A stretch of DNA of 64,000 nt from Actinobacteria bacterium HGW-Actinobacteria-4 (GCA_002841315.1 PHEW01000002.1:124001-188000), one strand, 5' to 3'. Shown: positions 18,483-30,089, counted from the first letter of the stretch. The notes: generated by a model from the sequence alone, not told the origin. Made by a program: numbers and translations.

Positions 18483-19893
18483 CACGGCCCTCCTCGGCGC
18501 TCTGTGTGCGGTGGCGCGCGTCCACCGTGCGGCCGCTACGCGGCGACGGCGGGAGGCTTTGGTGCGGCAGTGGCGGCACGGGGTAGCCGTCGGCGAAGGC
18601 GTCGAGTTCTTGAGGCTCGTCGTCGCCGTCCACCGCTGCCTTGTCGTGCTTGGCGGCCGCAGCGTCTTTCACAAAGCTCACCACAGCAATAGTGAGGAGG
18701 ATGGCTACCAACCCAGCCACCGCGTCGTACATGCTCAGGTTGCGACCTGTCGCTTGGAAGATCGCGCGGCCCACGGCGAAGAACACGATCCAGGCCAGTC
18801 CTGCGGGAATCAGCACCTTCCACCCGAAGCGCATGAACTGGTCGTAACGCAAGCGCAGCACCGAACCGCGAATCCACACGAACACGAACATCAGGAACCA
18901 GATCTTAAGAATCAGCCATAGCGGCGGGAAGATGCCGCTGTTGAGCGTCTCGTACCCCACCCACGAACTGTGCCACGGTGCTCGCCAACCGCCCATGAAC
19001 AGGGTGGCGGCCACAGCGGATACGTTGATCATGTTCATGTATTCGGCCAGGAAGAACCACGCGAACTTCATGGAGGAGTACTCGGTCATGAATCCGGCCA
19101 CGAGTTCGCCCTCCGCCTCAGGGATGTCGAACGGGAGCCGGTTAGTCTCACCCACCATCGAGATGATGTAGAGGATGAACGCAGGCAGTAGCGGCCAGAT
19201 CCACCAGCGGTCGGTTTGGGCCTCGACAATGCCGGCCGTGGACATCGTGCCGGACAGCATGAACACGGTGACGAACGCGAGGCCCATCGCGAGTTCATAG
19301 GAGATCACCTGCGCCGTGGACCGGACGGAGCCCATCAGCGGGTACGTGGAACCAGAGGCCCACCCGCCCAGGACGATGCCATAGACGCCTACCGCGGTCG
19401 CAGCGAGGATGAACAGGACCGCCACAGGGAAATCGGTGAGCTGGAGCGGCGTGACCTCGTCGGTGAAGGGAATCCGCGTCGCAGGGCCGAACGGAATGAC
19501 CGCGAACACCAAGAGCGCGCACAGCACGGAGATCATGGGGGCGGCGATGTAGATGATCTTGTCCGCTGCCCGGACGGTGATGTCTTCCTTGAACAGCAGT
19601 TTCATGGCGTCGGCCACGGACTGCAGCAGTCCGTACGGGCCGCGAAGGTTGGGGCCAGGACGGCGCTGCAGGCGACCAATGACGCGGCGCTCGAACCACA
19701 CGGCGAACAGCACCGACGTCAGCAGGAAGACCACGATCAGCACGGCCTTGATGACTACTACCCAGATGCTGTCGCCAGCAAGCGAGCTCTCAAAGGTCTC
19801 GATGCACGCAGCCTGGACCTCACTGATTGCTGACGGGTCGGCGACGCGACAGTTCTCTTGGCCAGGGGTCAACGCGGCGAACGGTATCGACAT
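18475..19893 (-). CDS. nuoH: NADH-quinone oxidoreductase subunit H
   Basis: 472 aa, eight-helix subunit that forms the quinone chamber; [34 protein letters not shown] and the acidic loop [19 protein letters not shown] are all recognisable. Start ATG 19893 shares its A with the nuoG stop (TGATG); the upstream in-frame ATG would overlap nuoG by 90 nt. A Lys/Asp-rich hydrophilic tail of ~70 residues follows the last helix. Confidence 0.92.
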   Translation of the reverse strand: MSIPFAALTPGQENCRVADPSAISEVQAACIETFESSLAGDSIWVVVIKAVLIVVFLLTSVLFAVWFERRVIGRLQRRPGPNLRGPYGLLQSVADAMKLLFKEDITVRAADKIIYIAAPMISVLCALLVFAVIPFGPATRIPFTDEVTPLQLTDFPVAVLFILAATAVGVYGIVLGGWASGSTYPLMGSVRSTAQVISYELAMGLAFVTVFMLSGTMSTAGIVEAQTDRWWIWPLLPAFILYIISMVGETNRLPFDIPEAEGELVAGFMTEYSSMKFAWFFLAEYMNMINVSAVAATLFMGGWRAPWHSSWVGYETLNSGIFPPLWLILKIWFLMFVFVWIRGSVLRLRYDQFMRFGWKVLIPAGLAWIVFFAVGRAIFQATGRNLSMYDAVAGLVAILLTIAVVSFVKDAAAAKHDKAAVDGDDEPQELDAFADGYPVPPLPHQSLPPSPRSGRTVDARHRTQSAEEGRDD

Positions 19894-22409
19894 CAGACGC
19901 CTCCCTTGACACTCACGGAATCGCCAGGAGCAAGACCCAGCGTCGCCGCCACCCAGGAGCCCGGCGACTTCGCGGGCAACCACACGACGCCGTCGACCAT
20001 ATCGGTGATGACCACCGGAAGGTCAATCGAGGACTGGTGAGTTCCCTGCACAGAGACCAGCCCTTCCTTGACGCCCACCGCCTCCGCCGTGGCCGGCGAC
20101 ATGCGCGCCACCGCAATGCGGCCAGTACCCGCAAGGTACGGCTCGCCTTCCTGCAGCGAGCCCTCATCAATGAGTTGGTGCCAGGACGCCAGCGTCAGGC
20201 TCTTGGTACCCGCGGCCACCGACGCCGCCTTCTCTGCGGCCTTCGCGGCGGGTGCCTCAACGGCCGGTGCGGCCATCCGGGCGGAATCCTCCAACACGCC
20301 AAGGGTGACCAGTTCCGCGTTGACAGCGTCGACAGTTGCCGTGCCGAGGTCCACGCCCAACTCCCGGGCAAGCATGTCGAGCACGCGGTGGTCAGACATC
20401 GCATCGGTCTTGATCGCGGTCGCGAAGCCGCGCAAGCGGCCCTCCCAGTTGACGAAGGTGCCGGATTTCTCCGACGGCGGTGCAACCGGCAACACGACGT
20501 CGGCAAGCTCCGTAGCGTCCGTACGGCGCACCTCGAGGCTCACCACGAACTTGGCCGCCTTGAGGGCCTTGATCATGTCTGCTGTGAGGTCGGTGGGTTG
20601 AACGCCGCCCACCACCAGGGCGTCCAGTTGACGGGCCGATGCTGCGGTCAGTATTCCAGTCACGTCCCGACCGCGTGTGCGAGGGAGGTCATCAACACCC
20701 CATGCGGAGGCGACGGCCTTGCGGGCCTTCGCGACCGCAACGTCGCCTCCCCCAGGAAGCAATCCGGGCAATGCGCCAGCCTCGACCGCGCCGCGTTCGC
20801 CTGCACGGCGTGGGATCCACACCACACGTGCGCCGGTACGGTCCGCGAGCGCCAGGGCCTCCGTGAAGGCGCCGGGCGCGCCAGCGACGCGCTCGCCCAC
20901 CACGATCACTGAACCCGGCTCGCTCAAGGCCTTGACAGCGTCGGCCGCCTTTGTGAGTCCGGCGAGCACGGTACCTTCATAGCCGGGAACCGCCTCAACG
21001 AGCTGGGCACCCAGTTTGTGTGCGCCGCGGCTCAGGAACGGGGCAACAGTGAACACCTGCTGCTTGGGCGAGGACTTCTTCATGCGCAGGAACACCACGC
21101 CGCCCTCGTCTTCGGGCTCGAAGCCCACGAGCAGCACGCTAGGCGCGCGTTCAAGATCCGCGAACGTCACGCCCAGGCCGGTGCTGGCCACGGATGATCC
21201 CAGGAACGACTGCTCCTCGTCACTCGCAATACGTGTGCGGACGTCGACGTCATTGGTACCCAGCACCACGCGCGCGAACTTGCCGTACGCGTATGCGTCC
21301 TCCAACGTGATGCGACCGCCGGGCAGGACTCCCACGCCCTTGGCCTTCTTGCCGCTCACGGCTTCGCGCAGCCCTGCCGCAGCAGCGGCGATGGCCTGAG
21401 GCCAGGACGCCTCGACCAGGTCTCCTTCGTCGTTGCGGACCAGTGGGCGGGTGAGGCGATCGGGCATGTTCTGCCACGCGAACGCGAAGCGGTCTTTGTC
21501 CGTGATCCACTCTTCGTTGACGGTGGGGTCGTTGTCCGCGAGGCGACGCAGGATCACGCCACGGCGGTGGTCTGTGCGGATCGCGCTGCCCGAGGAATCG
21601 TGCTCCGAGATTCCCGCAGCCGACACCAGGTCGAACGGCCGGGCGCGGAAGCGGTAGGCCGAACTCGTCAGCGCGCCTACCGGACAGATCTGGACGGTGT
21701 TGCCGGAGAAGTACGAGGAGAACGCGCCGCCCGATTCGTCCTCGGCGGCGATTCCCACCGGGCCGTAGCCGTCGAACCCCAGCACGTCCTCGTTGAAGGT
21801 GCCGATCTGCTGCATCGCGCCGCGGTTCTGGAGGTCGATGAACGAGTCACCGGCGATCTCGTCGCTGAAGCGGGTGCAACGCTGGCAAAGGACGCAGCGC
21901 TCGCGGTCAAGGAGGATCTCGCTCGACAGCGCAAGCGGCTTCTCGAACACGCGCTTGACGTCCACGAAGCGGGATTCGGCGTTGCCATGGCTCATCGCCT
22001 GGTTCTGAAGGGGGCACTCGCCACCCTTGTCGCACACCGGGCAGTCGAGCGGGTGATTGATGAGCAGCAGCTCCATCACACCCTTCTGGGCGCGCTCGGC
22101 TTCCTCCGACGTGTTCTGGGTGTTGACGACCATACCTTCGGTGACCGTCATGGTGCACGAGGCCTGGGGCTTGGGGAAGGCGCGGAGGTTGCCGTCGGGT
22201 CCAGGCGATGCGACGTCCACCAGGCACTGACGGCACGCGCCCGCGGGCTTGAGCAACGGGTGGTCACAGAACCGCGGGATCTCGATACCCACCTGTTCGG
22301 CGGCGCGAATGATCAGGGTGTCTTTGGCCACCGAGATCGCTTTGCCGTCAATGGTGACATTGACGGTCTCAACGGCTTGTGAGCCGGCCTTGTCCGCAGT
22401 CGCGGTCAT
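19893..22409 (-). CDS. nuoG: NADH-quinone oxidoreductase subunit G
   Basis: 838 aa, molybdopterin-oxidoreductase-like subunit. N-terminal ferredoxin domain with the [2Fe-2S] set ([15 protein letters not shown]), then [13 protein letters not shown] and CVLCQRC for the [4Fe-4S] clusters. The Ala-rich linker near residues 770-790 ([16 protein letters not shown]) precedes a C-terminal beta domain. Overlaps nuoF by ATGA. Confidence 0.92.
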   Translation of the reverse strand: MTATADKAGSQAVETVNVTIDGKAISVAKDTLIIRAAEQVGIEIPRFCDHPLLKPAGACRQCLVDVASPGPDGNLRAFPKPQASCTMTVTEGMVVNTQNTSEEAERAQKGVMELLLINHPLDCPVCDKGGECPLQNQAMSHGNAESRFVDVKRVFEKPLALSSEILLDRERCVLCQRCTRFSDEIAGDSFIDLQNRGAMQQIGTFNEDVLGFDGYGPVGIAAEDESGGAFSSYFSGNTVQICPVGALTSSAYRFRARPFDLVSAAGISEHDSSGSAIRTDHRRGVILRRLADNDPTVNEEWITDKDRFAFAWQNMPDRLTRPLVRNDEGDLVEASWPQAIAAAAAGLREAVSGKKAKGVGVLPGGRITLEDAYAYGKFARVVLGTNDVDVRTRIASDEEQSFLGSSVASTGLGVTFADLERAPSVLLVGFEPEDEGGVVFLRMKKSSPKQQVFTVAPFLSRGAHKLGAQLVEAVPGYEGTVLAGLTKAADAVKALSEPGSVIVVGERVAGAPGAFTEALALADRTGARVVWIPRRAGERGAVEAGALPGLLPGGGDVAVAKARKAVASAWGVDDLPRTRGRDVTGILTAASARQLDALVVGGVQPTDLTADMIKALKAAKFVVSLEVRRTDATELADVVLPVAPPSEKSGTFVNWEGRLRGFATAIKTDAMSDHRVLDMLARELGVDLGTATVDAVNAELVTLGVLEDSARMAAPAVEAPAAKAAEKAASVAAGTKSLTLASWHQLIDEGSLQEGEPYLAGTGRIAVARMSPATAEAVGVKEGLVSVQGTHQSSIDLPVVITDMVDGVVWLPAKSPGSWVAATLGLAPGDSVSVKGGV

Positions 22410-23755
22410 GCGTGAGCCTCCTGTGCCAGCTCGGGCGCGTCGGTCGCAGCGGTATCTGTTGACACCGCATAGTCGAACAGCGCGGCGTCGGCAGGGTCGA
22501 ATGAAGCGGTGCCGTCCACGTAGGCCTCAAACTCGGCGCGGAAGTACTTGAGCCCGGACACCACGCAGGACACCGCTCCGTCGCCAAACGCACAGAAACT
22601 GCGGCCAGCGATTGAGTCGCACGTGTCAAGGAGCTGCTGGAGGTCGGCGGGCGTTCCGTGGCCGGCCTCGATCCGGCGCAGTATTTGCGTCAACCAGAAG
22701 GTGCCTTCGCGGCACGGCGTGCACTTGCCGCAGGACTCGTGCTTGTAAAACTCCATCCAGCGGGTCACGGCGCGAACCACCGATGTGGTCTCGTCGAAGA
22801 TCTGAAGCGCGCGGGTGCCGAGCATCGAACCCGCAGCACCGATCGCCTCGTAGTCAAGCGGGGTGTCAAGGTGCTCGTCGGTCAGGATCGGGGTCGAGGA
22901 CCCGCCGGGAGTCCAGAACTTGAGCTTCTTGCCGCCGCGCATGCCTCCTGCCATCTCAATGAGCTCACGCAACGTGATGCCGAGCGGCGCCTCATACTGA
23001 CCGGGCTTCTCGATGTGGCCGGACAGGGAGAAGATGCCCATGCCCTTCGACTTCTCGGTGCCCATCGAGGTGAACCATTCGACACCGCGGTCGATGATCG
23101 CGGGGACAGACGCGATGGACTCCACGTTGTTGACCACCGTGGGCCGCGCGTACAGGCCTGCGACGGCCGGAAACGGCGGCTTCAGGCGCGGCTGTCCGCG
23201 CAGGCCCTCAAGCGAATCGAGCAGTGCGGTCTCTTCGCCGCAGATGTACGCACCGGCGCCGGCGTGGACCGTGATGTCGAGGTCGTACCCCGTGCCCTGG
23301 ATGTTCTTTCCCAAGAACCCGGCCTTGTAGGCCTCTGCGACGGCGTTCATGACGCGGCGGTATACATGCACCACTTCGCCGCGCACATAGATGAACGCGT
23401 GGTTGCACCCAATCGCGTAGGACGTGATGATCGCGCCCTCAATGAGAACGTGAGGCGAGTTGAGCATCGTGGGGATGTCTTTGCACGTGCCCGGCTCAGA
23501 CTCGTCGGCGTTCACTACCAGGTAGCGGGGACCGCCGTCGTCCGGGGGCAGGAAGCCCCACTTCATGCCGGTGGGGAAGCCTGCTCCCCCGCGACCGCGT
23601 AGGCCGGAGTCCTTGACGGCTTGGATGATGTCGGCCTTGTCCATGCCGAAGGCCTTCTTGAGCGCGCCGTAGCCGCCGTGGTCCTGATAGGTCTTGAGGG
23701 TCCAGGATTCCTCGGCACCCCAGGTTGCCGTCAGGACAGGCGTCAGGTCAGTCAC
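22406..23755 (-). CDS. nuoF: NADH-quinone oxidoreductase subunit F (NADH/FMN-binding)
   Basis: 449 aa. Oxidises NADH at FMN: GRGGAGFPTG and GAGAYICGEETALL are the NADH and FMN loops, and ESCGKCTPCREG holds three ligands of cluster N3. GTG at 23755 overlaps the nuoE stop (GTGA) and gives the normal family N-terminus; the longer upstream frame is read-through over nuoE. Confidence 0.93.
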   Translation of the reverse strand: MTDLTPVLTATWGAEESWTLKTYQDHGGYGALKKAFGMDKADIIQAVKDSGLRGRGGAGFPTGMKWGFLPPDDGGPRYLVVNADESEPGTCKDIPTMLNSPHVLIEGAIITSYAIGCNHAFIYVRGEVVHVYRRVMNAVAEAYKAGFLGKNIQGTGYDLDITVHAGAGAYICGEETALLDSLEGLRGQPRLKPPFPAVAGLYARPTVVNNVESIASVPAIIDRGVEWFTSMGTEKSKGMGIFSLSGHIEKPGQYEAPLGITLRELIEMAGGMRGGKKLKFWTPGGSSTPILTDEHLDTPLDYEAIGAAGSMLGTRALQIFDETTSVVRAVTRWMEFYKHESCGKCTPCREGTFWLTQILRRIEAGHGTPADLQQLLDTCDSIAGRSFCAFGDGAVSCVVSGLKYFRAEFEAYVDGTASFDPADAALFDYAVSTDTAATDAPELAQEAHA

Positions 23756-24408
23756 TTGCCGCCCTCCTTCCAGCCTTGGTCCTTGGCCACGTTGAGCCCC
23801 GCGAGCGTGGGCTCGCCCATCCCCTGGTCCTCGTGCGCGCGTCCGTCTTCGAAGCCCGCAAGCACGCGCGAGACCTCCTTGAAGGTGCACACCTTAGCCG
23901 GGCCACGGCTGGGAGCCACGTCCTTGCCAGCGCGCAGATCGTCCACCACTTGCTTGGCCGATGCCGGAGTTTGGTTGTCGAAGAATTCCCAGTTGACCAT
24001 CATCACGGGCGCGTAGTCGCAGGCCGCGTTGCATTCGAGTCGCTCCAGGGTGACCTTGCCGTCGGGCGTGGTTTCGTCGTGCCCCACGCCCAGGTGCTCG
24101 CTGACCTCGCGGTAGATCTCGTCGCCACCCATGATCGCGCACAACGTGTTGGTGCACACGCCCACCTGGTACTCGCCGTTGGGGCGGCGCTTGAACTGGG
24201 TGTAGAACGTCGCGACCGCGCTGACCTCAGCTGCCGTCAGGTCAAGCTGGTCGGCACAGAACGCAATTCCCTGAGGGCTCACAAAGCCATCTTCTGCCTG
24301 CACGAGGTGTAGCAGCGGCAACAGGGCAGAGCGCGGCACGGGATAGCGCGAAATGATCGCCGCGGCGTCGTCCGCCAGTCTCGCCAGCGTCTTGTCGTCG
24401 TAGGTCAT
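23752..24408 (-). CDS. nuoE: NADH-quinone oxidoreductase subunit E
   Basis: 218 aa thioredoxin-like [2Fe-2S] subunit. Cluster N1a cysteines lie in [12 protein letters not shown] and in [16 protein letters not shown]. Overlaps nuoD upstream (ATGA) and nuoF downstream (GTGA). Confidence 0.92.
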   Translation of the reverse strand: MTYDDKTLARLADDAAAIISRYPVPRSALLPLLHLVQAEDGFVSPQGIAFCADQLDLTAAEVSAVATFYTQFKRRPNGEYQVGVCTNTLCAIMGGDEIYREVSEHLGVGHDETTPDGKVTLERLECNAACDYAPVMMVNWEFFDNQTPASAKQVVDDLRAGKDVAPSRGPAKVCTFKEVSRVLAGFEDGRAHEDQGMGEPTLAGLNVAKDQGWKEGGK

Positions 24409-25751
24409 CTGTCGACCCCTCCCAGCACGAAGTCGATAGAAGCGATGGCGACCACAACATCGGCCATTTGTCCGCCCTCACACATGATGGACAGCGCCTG
24501 GAGGTGGTTGAAGCCAGGGTCGCGGAAGTGCGCGCGCCACGGCTTGGTGCCGCCGTCGCTCACAAGGTGGACACCCAGCACGCCCTTGGGCTGCTCGATC
24601 GCCGTGTAGACCTGCCCTGCCGGGACGCGGAAGCCCTCGGTGACCAGCTTGAAGTGGTGGATGAGCGCCTCCATTGAGGTACCCATGATCTCTTTGATGT
24701 GCTCAAGTGAGTTTCCCTGGCCGTCGGCACCCAGCGAGAGCTGCGCGGGCCACGCGATCTTCTTGTCCGCGACCATCACTGGTCCCGGGCCCAGAGCCTC
24801 GAGCTTGTCCGCGCACTGCTCGACAATCTTGAGCGACTCGTACATTTCTTCCATGCGCAGGACTACCCGTGAGTACGCGTCCGCGTCCGTGGACGTAGGC
24901 ACCTGAAAGTCGTAGGTTTCATAGCCGCAGTACGGCTCGGACTTGCGGAGGTCATACGGCAGTCCCGTGGCCCGCAACATAGGCCCGGTGATACCCAGCG
25001 CCATGCAGGTGGCAAGGTTGAGCGTCGCGATGCCCTTGAGCCGTCCCTTGAAAATGGGGTTCTCGAGTTGGAGGTGAGCGAGCTCGTCGAGGCGTGCCTT
25101 CACCTCGGGGATCATGGCCCGAATCGCCTCGACGGCACCCTCCGGGGCATCGAGCGCCACGCCGCCGGGGCGGATGTAGCCGTTATTGGTGCGCAGACCC
25201 GTGATGAGTTCGATGATCCGGAACGTGTCCTCACGGCCCATGAAGGCCGTGGTCATGACGGTGGTAGCACCCATCTCATTGCCGCCGGTGCCTACCGCAA
25301 CCAGGTGCGAGCCAATGCGGGTCAGCTCCATCATGAGCACGCGCAGCACACTGGCGCGCTCGGGGATGTCGTCAGTGATGCCTAGCAACTTCTCCACGGC
25401 CAGGCAGTAGCCAACCTCTTGGAACATCGAGGCCACATAGTCCATGCGCGTGCAGAACGTCACGCCCTGCGTCCACGTGCGGTACTCCATGTTCTTCTCG
25501 ATGCCCGTGTGCAGGTAGCCGATGCCGGCGCGGGCCTCCGTGACGGTCTCGCCTTCGATCTCGAGCATCACCCGGAGCACGCCGTGAGTGGAGGGGTGCT
25601 GCGGGCCCATGTTGACCACAATGCGTTGCTGGCCCAACCGGGTGGCCTCAGCGGCGATGTCCGACCAGTCGGCACCGTAGGCGTTGTACTCCGGGATGCC
25701 GTCGTCGTCGACGAAGGCACCCGTGGCGCGGGGGATGTCCTGGGCGCTCAT
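24405..25751 (-). CDS. nuoD: NADH-quinone oxidoreductase subunit D
   Basis: 448 aa, 49-kDa-type subunit that with NuoB forms the quinone site; [14 protein letters not shown] carries the conserved His and [14 protein letters not shown] the following helix. Overlaps nuoC by 4 nt. Confidence 0.94.
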   Translation of the reverse strand: MSAQDIPRATGAFVDDDGIPEYNAYGADWSDIAAEATRLGQQRIVVNMGPQHPSTHGVLRVMLEIEGETVTEARAGIGYLHTGIEKNMEYRTWTQGVTFCTRMDYVASMFQEVGYCLAVEKLLGITDDIPERASVLRVLMMELTRIGSHLVAVGTGGNEMGATTVMTTAFMGREDTFRIIELITGLRTNNGYIRPGGVALDAPEGAVEAIRAMIPEVKARLDELAHLQLENPIFKGRLKGIATLNLATCMALGITGPMLRATGLPYDLRKSEPYCGYETYDFQVPTSTDADAYSRVVLRMEEMYESLKIVEQCADKLEALGPGPVMVADKKIAWPAQLSLGADGQGNSLEHIKEIMGTSMEALIHHFKLVTEGFRVPAGQVYTAIEQPKGVLGVHLVSDGGTKPWRAHFRDPGFNHLQALSIMCEGGQMADVVVAIASIDFVLGGVDR

Positions 25752-26479
25752 CGGTACTGCCTCCGTTGGTCAGGGGACGGGATTTCAGCGCCCTTGTACT
25801 CCACGGGAATGCCGCCCAGCGGGTAATCCTTACGCTGAGGGTGGCCCTGCCAGTCGTCCGGCATCTCGATGCGCGCCAAGGACGGGTGGCCGTCAAAGAT
25901 GATCCCAAAGAAGTCCCAGGTCTCGCGTTCGTGCCAGTTGTTCGCCGGGTAGACGCTGGTGAGCGACGGGATGTGGGGGTCGGCCTCGGGTACAGCCACC
26001 TCGAGGCGCAGGCGCCGGTTGTGGGTGATGGACTGCATCGGGTACACCGCGTGGAGTTCATTGCCAGCGTCGGCGGGGTAGTGAACGCCGGAAACGCCCA
26101 GGCACATCTCGAAGCGCAGGTCTTGATCGTTGCGCAGGTGGGTCGCGACCTCAAGCAGATGCTCACGTGCGATGTACAAGGTGAGCTCGTCGCGGTCCAC
26201 GACCACTGATTGGATCGCGGCACCGGCCTTGTCGCCGAGCAGCTCCTCCAAGACGTCAACCACGCCGTCGAACCACGAACCGTAGGGACGGTCCGTGGGG
26301 CCAGGCATCTCGATGTGCTTGACAAGTCCGCCGTAGCCGGACGTGTCGCCTGACTCGGAAAACATCCCCTGGCGGACGGTCACGAGCGTGAGCGGTTCAC
26401 GACCCTCCGGTCCGGGGCCTTCGGGCGGAATGCCGTCAGGGTTTACTGCGGTCGAGCTGATGTCCTTGTTCTTGCTCAA
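25748..26479 (-). CDS. nuoC: NADH-quinone oxidoreductase subunit C
   Basis: 243 aa from a TTG at 26479 that overlaps the nuoB stop (TTGA); the longer upstream frame runs 54 codons into nuoB and is not conserved-looking. The 30-kDa-subunit signature [16 protein letters not shown] is present. The first ~40 residues are a low-complexity lead-in ([11 protein letters not shown]). Non-fused to NuoD. Confidence 0.88.
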   Translation of the reverse strand: MSKNKDISSTAVNPDGIPPEGPGPEGREPLTLVTVRQGMFSESGDTSGYGGLVKHIEMPGPTDRPYGSWFDGVVDVLEELLGDKAGAAIQSVVVDRDELTLYIAREHLLEVATHLRNDQDLRFEMCLGVSGVHYPADAGNELHAVYPMQSITHNRRLRLEVAVPEADPHIPSLTSVYPANNWHERETWDFFGIIFDGHPSLARIEMPDDWQGHPQRKDYPLGGIPVEYKGAEIPSPDQRRQYR

Positions 26480-27027
26480 CGCAGCAACCCCTTCATGTCG
26501 GACGTAGGCGTGGCAACGAGCGCCGCGGCCTCGGCGGCTGCGGCCATCTCGCGACGGTTGTTGCCCAGCGGCGTGGTGCGCACTTGCGCCTGGAGCTCGA
26601 GCAGCGCATTCAGGAGCATCTCGGGGCGGGGCGGGCAACCCGGCAAGTAGATGTCGACGGGCACAATGTGGTCCACACCCTGCACGATCGCGTAGTTGTT
26701 AAACATGCCACCTGAGGATGCGCACACGCCCATGGCGAGCACCCACTTGGGCTCAGCCATTTGGTCGTACACCTGACGCACAATCGGGGCCATCTTGTTG
26801 GAGACGCGGCCAGCCACGATCATGACGTCGGCCTGACGCGGGGAGCCGCGGAACACTTCCATACCGATGCGCGCAATGTCGAACCGGGGCGTACCGGTGG
26901 ACATCATCTCGATAGCGCAACAAGCCAAGCCGAAAGTTGCGGGCCACATCGATCCGGCCCGCATGTAGCCCACGAAGTCCTCGACGGTGCCGAGCATGAA
27001 TGGAGGTGCGTTCTCTTCAAGTCCCAT
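26476..27027 (-). CDS. nuoB: NADH-quinone oxidoreductase subunit B
   Basis: 183 aa, holds terminal cluster N2: tandem cysteines in [10 protein letters not shown], then GVCASSGG and LPGCPPRPE. Receives electrons from NuoI and reduces menaquinone with NuoD. 3 nt after nuoA. Confidence 0.94.
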   Translation of the reverse strand: MGLEENAPPFMLGTVEDFVGYMRAGSMWPATFGLACCAIEMMSTGTPRFDIARIGMEVFRGSPRQADVMIVAGRVSNKMAPIVRQVYDQMAEPKWVLAMGVCASSGGMFNNYAIVQGVDHIVPVDIYLPGCPPRPEMLLNALLELQAQVRTTPLGNNRREMAAAAEAAALVATPTSDMKGLLR

Positions 27028-27030
27028 AGG

Positions 27031-27390
27031 TCAGTCCCAATCGAATCCGCCGCGGCGCCACTCGTACACGAACGGGATCGTGATGAGAGCGATGAACGTC
27101 ATGATCGCGACCAGGCCGAACGCGCCCAACTGGCCGTGTGCCACAGCCCACGGGTAGAGGAACACCACCTCGATATCGAAGATGATGAAGGTCATGGCCA
27201 CCAAGTAGTACTTAATGGGGATCCGTCCACCGCCCACGGCACCTGGAGTGGGCTGAATGCCCGACTCATAGCGGTCGAGCTTGGCGGCGTTGTAGCGCTT
27301 AGGCCCCAGGATCGAACTCACGAAGATGCCCGCGACGGCGAGGACGCCAGCAATCCCGATCATCACGAGGATGGGTACGTATGGATTCAT
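27031..27390 (-). CDS. nuoA: NADH-quinone oxidoreductase subunit A
   Basis: 119 aa with three membrane helices; YESGIQPTPGAVGGGRIPIKY-like loop (split: YESGIQP ... RIPIKYYLVAM) and the FDIEVVFLYPWA helix are diagnostic. Strong GGAGGGAGGAG site 5-15 nt upstream. The 48-nt gap to the GGR-family gene contains TATGAC, a possible internal promoter, but the genes are probably co-transcribed. Confidence 0.93.
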   Translation of the reverse strand: MNPYVPILVMIGIAGVLAVAGIFVSSILGPKRYNAAKLDRYESGIQPTPGAVGGGRIPIKYYLVAMTFIIFDIEVVFLYPWAVAHGQLGAFGLVAIMTFIALITIPFVYEWRRGGFDWD

Positions 27391-27438
27391 CGCACTCCTC
27401 CCTCCGTCAGTCAGCGGTCATACAGTCGCAACGCCAGC

Positions 27439-28722
27439 TCACGCCGACGGCGCAACCTTGGTCAAGGTGGACAAGAGCCTGTCTGCCCAGTCACCACCGC
27501 GCGGTTCGTATACGTCAGCAAGCAGTTTATGCGTAAACCGCATGATGGTTGGCCTAGGTAAACCGTACCTGGTGCAGAGCTTCATCACGGACGGGTGAGC
27601 GATGAGCGACGCGAACACCCGGCCCAACGAGTAGTACCCACCGAGCTCGTCCTTGAGGGTGCGTGCGTAACCTTCGAGAGCCTGTTCCTTGGCCTTGTCC
27701 GTAGTCGCCTCACGCCACTGCACCATCGCCTCTGACGCATGGCGGGCCGCTTGCATCGCGTACGCGATGCCTTCGCCGTTGAAGGGGTTGACCATGCCTC
27801 CCGAGTCGCCAACGAGCATCATGCCGGGCACGTAGTGGGGCTGGCGGTTGAAGGCCATGGGAATCGCGGCGCCTTGAATCTTGCCTACCTGGCCCTCTGC
27901 GGTGAAGCCCCAGTCGTCGGTGCTGTGCTTGATCCACGTCTCCATGAGCGCGCGGTGGTCGAGCTTGGGCGGCGTGCCCTTGGGGCTCAGCGTGCCGAGT
28001 CCCACGTTGGCAGTGCCGTCGCCGAGCGGGAAGATCCAGCCGTACCCGGGGAGCAGCTTGGACTTGCCGCGTTCGCCGTCCCAGATCTCAAGGTGCCCCT
28101 CCATCCACTCTTCGGCATGGCGCTCGGTCTTGTAGTAGCCGCGCACAGCCACGCCGATGGGGCGGTTCTTCTTGCGCTCAATGCCTTGGCCCAACGCAAT
28201 GCGCGCACTGACGCCGTCGGCCGCGATGACGAGCGGTGCGCGATAGGTGACTTCGTCGCCCGTCTTTCGACCCTCGGCATCAGTCTGCCGCGCAGTGACG
28301 CCGGTGATCCGCCCGGATCGCTCGTCGCGAATGGCACCGGTGACAAACCAACCCTCGCGAACATCGGCGCCTGCCGAGCGCGCGTGTCGCGCAAGCTTGT
28401 GGTCAAAGGAGTGCCGCGGCAGCGACAGCCCGTAATGGGGAAAGGAGTCCTGCTCGTGCCACGGGAACTCGAGCCGATGCCCGCCGCCCACCATGCGCAG
28501 GCCCCAGTTGGGAATCCAGCCGTCCTCGCGGGGCGTGGGCAGGCCGATGATCTCGAGCTCGCGTACCGCACGCGGGGTCAGCCCGTCCCCGCAGACCTTC
28601 TCTCGCGGGAAGAAGGACTTCTCCAGGGCGATGACCGAGAAACCCTCTTTAGCCAAGTAGTAGGCCGCCGAAGCTCCGCCGGGGCCAGCTCCAACCACGA
28701 TCACGTCCGCTTGAGTTTGCAC
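27439..28722 (-). CDS. menJ: Geranylgeranyl reductase family flavoprotein (probable menaquinone tail reductase)
   Basis: 427 aa FAD enzyme. N-terminal dinucleotide motif VVGAGPGGASAAYYLAKEG, family motif CGDGLTPRAV, and the C-terminal FAD contact GDSGGMVNPFNGEGI. In actinobacteria this family saturates one double bond of the menaquinone isoprenoid chain (MenJ). Location between menF and nuoA, in the same operon as complex I and the tail synthase, supports that role over archaeal-type lipid reduction. Start GTG 28722 chosen because TACGCT ends exactly 6 nt upstream; the ATG eight codons earlier would place the -10 inside the gene. Confidence 0.82.
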   Translation of the reverse strand: MQTQADVIVVGAGPGGASAAYYLAKEGFSVIALEKSFFPREKVCGDGLTPRAVRELEIIGLPTPREDGWIPNWGLRMVGGGHRLEFPWHEQDSFPHYGLSLPRHSFDHKLARHARSAGADVREGWFVTGAIRDERSGRITGVTARQTDAEGRKTGDEVTYRAPLVIAADGVSARIALGQGIERKKNRPIGVAVRGYYKTERHAEEWMEGHLEIWDGERGKSKLLPGYGWIFPLGDGTANVGLGTLSPKGTPPKLDHRALMETWIKHSTDDWGFTAEGQVGKIQGAAIPMAFNRQPHYVPGMMLVGDSGGMVNPFNGEGIAYAMQAARHASEAMVQWREATTDKAKEQALEGYARTLKDELGGYYSLGRVFASLIAHPSVMKLCTRYGLPRPTIMRFTHKLLADVYEPRGGDWADRLLSTLTKVAPSA

Positions 28723-28792
28723 CCACCCAGCGTACGTTGGCGCCACCGGTGCCTCGTGCCGTTCTGGCTCATCCGAGCCATAGGGTAGGGGG
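28723..28792. promoter_or_regulatory. Divergent leaderless promoters of menJ-nuo and menF
   Basis: Minus strand: TACGCT at 28734-28729, 6 nt, GTG 28722. Plus strand: TAGGGT at 28781-28786, 6 nt, GTG 28793. Neither start has a convincing Shine-Dalgarno. Quinone synthesis and the respiratory operon therefore diverge from one 70-bp region, which makes co-regulation plausible. Confidence 0.5.
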
Positions 28793-30058
28793 GTGAGTGT
28801 TCAGAGTGCGACACCGGCGCCGCTGACGGTGCGCACCGTCGCGATTGACGACCCTGGTGACTTGCTCGACGCATTGCCCGTCTCCGGAATCTCCTGGATT
28901 CGTCACGGCGAGGGGTTGGTCGCGTGGGGCGAAGTCACCCGTCTCGACACCGCGGGCGCTTCGCGCATCGATGACGCGAACACGTGGTGGCGCCTTCTCA
29001 CCCGGCATGCGGCCGTGCATGACGAGGTGGACGTTCGCGGCACCGGCCTCATCGCCTTTGGGTCGTTCGCGTTCTCCGATGCCTCCGGGTTGGGTGGCAC
29101 GCTGATCGTGCCCCGCTACGTGCTGGGCACTCGCGAGGGCCAGTCCTGGTTCACGGTGATCGACGACGCCGACGGGGACGCGCCTGATCTGCCGTCGCTT
29201 GCCGACGCCCTTGCGAACGCAAGCACACCCGCACCGGTGGGACGAGTCTCCGTTGGCGAAGGCGACGAGCCGGACTGGCGAGAGGTGGTGAGCGCAGCGG
29301 TTGCGCGCATCGGCGCAGGCGACCTGGAGAAGGTCGTCCTTGCACGAGCCGTCAACGCCCGCTCGGAACAACCCGTCGACGTGCGCTCGGTGCTGCGGCC
29401 GCTAGCAGACGAGTACCCCACATGCTGGGCCTTTCACGTGGACGGCTTGGTGGGCGCGACGCCGGAGCTGCTCGCGCGCGTTGACCACGGCCTCGTAACG
29501 TCACGCGTCCTGGCGGGCACCATTCGGCCCACGGGGGACGAGACCGCGGACCTCGCCCACGCGGCGGCGTTGGCCCGATCGTCGAAGGATCGCGAAGAAC
29601 ACGAGTTCGCAGTGCGCTCGGTCACCCAAGTGCTGGCCGCGCATTGCGCATCGGTCAACGTGCCAGACCAGCCGTCGGTGCTGCACCTGCCCAACGTGAT
29701 GCACCTCGCGACGGACGTCACCGGTGTGCTGGGACACAACGCCAGCTCACTGGAGTTGGTGCGCGAACTCCATCCGTCGGCCGCCGTGTGTGGCACTCCC
29801 ACCCTGGCCGCGGCGCGCGTCATCGATCAGCTCGAGCACCTGGACCGTGGGCGCTACGCCGGTCCCGTGGGATGGATCGATGCGTCGGGCGACGGCGAGT
29901 GGTGCATCGCGCTGCGCGCCGCGGAGATCTCTGCGGATGACCCCACCCGGTTGAGGCTGTTCGCGGGGTGCGGGATCGTTGCCGCCTCGGAACCCGAGTC
30001 CGAGTGGGCCGAATCGGAAGCCAAGCTGGAGCCGATGCGCAAGGCCCTGGGCGCGTAG
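28793..30058 (+). CDS. menF: Isochorismate synthase
   Basis: 421 aa chorismate-utilising enzyme; first step of menaquinone synthesis (chorismate to isochorismate). Conserved core pieces: GATPELL, AGTIRPTGDE, SSKDREEHEFAVRSV, HLATDVTGVL, LHPSAAVCGTP and the C-terminal AGCGIVA-x-SEPESEWAE. Siderophore isochorismate synthase (EntC/DhbC) is the alternative, but every neighbour is a men gene. GTG start set by the -10 box 6 nt upstream. Converges with GH43. Confidence 0.86.
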   Translation: MSVQSATPAPLTVRTVAIDDPGDLLDALPVSGISWIRHGEGLVAWGEVTRLDTAGASRIDDANTWWRLLTRHAAVHDEVDVRGTGLIAFGSFAFSDASGLGGTLIVPRYVLGTREGQSWFTVIDDADGDAPDLPSLADALANASTPAPVGRVSVGEGDEPDWREVVSAAVARIGAGDLEKVVLARAVNARSEQPVDVRSVLRPLADEYPTCWAFHVDGLVGATPELLARVDHGLVTSRVLAGTIRPTGDETADLAHAAALARSSKDREEHEFAVRSVTQVLAAHCASVNVPDQPSVLHLPNVMHLATDVTGVLGHNASSLELVRELHPSAAVCGTPTLAAARVIDQLEHLDRGRYAGPVGWIDASGDGEWCIALRAAEISADDPTRLRLFAGCGIVAASEPESEWAESEAKLEPMRKALGA

Positions 30059-30089
30059 TCCTCACCGGGTAGCGGGGCAGCAGATCGGT

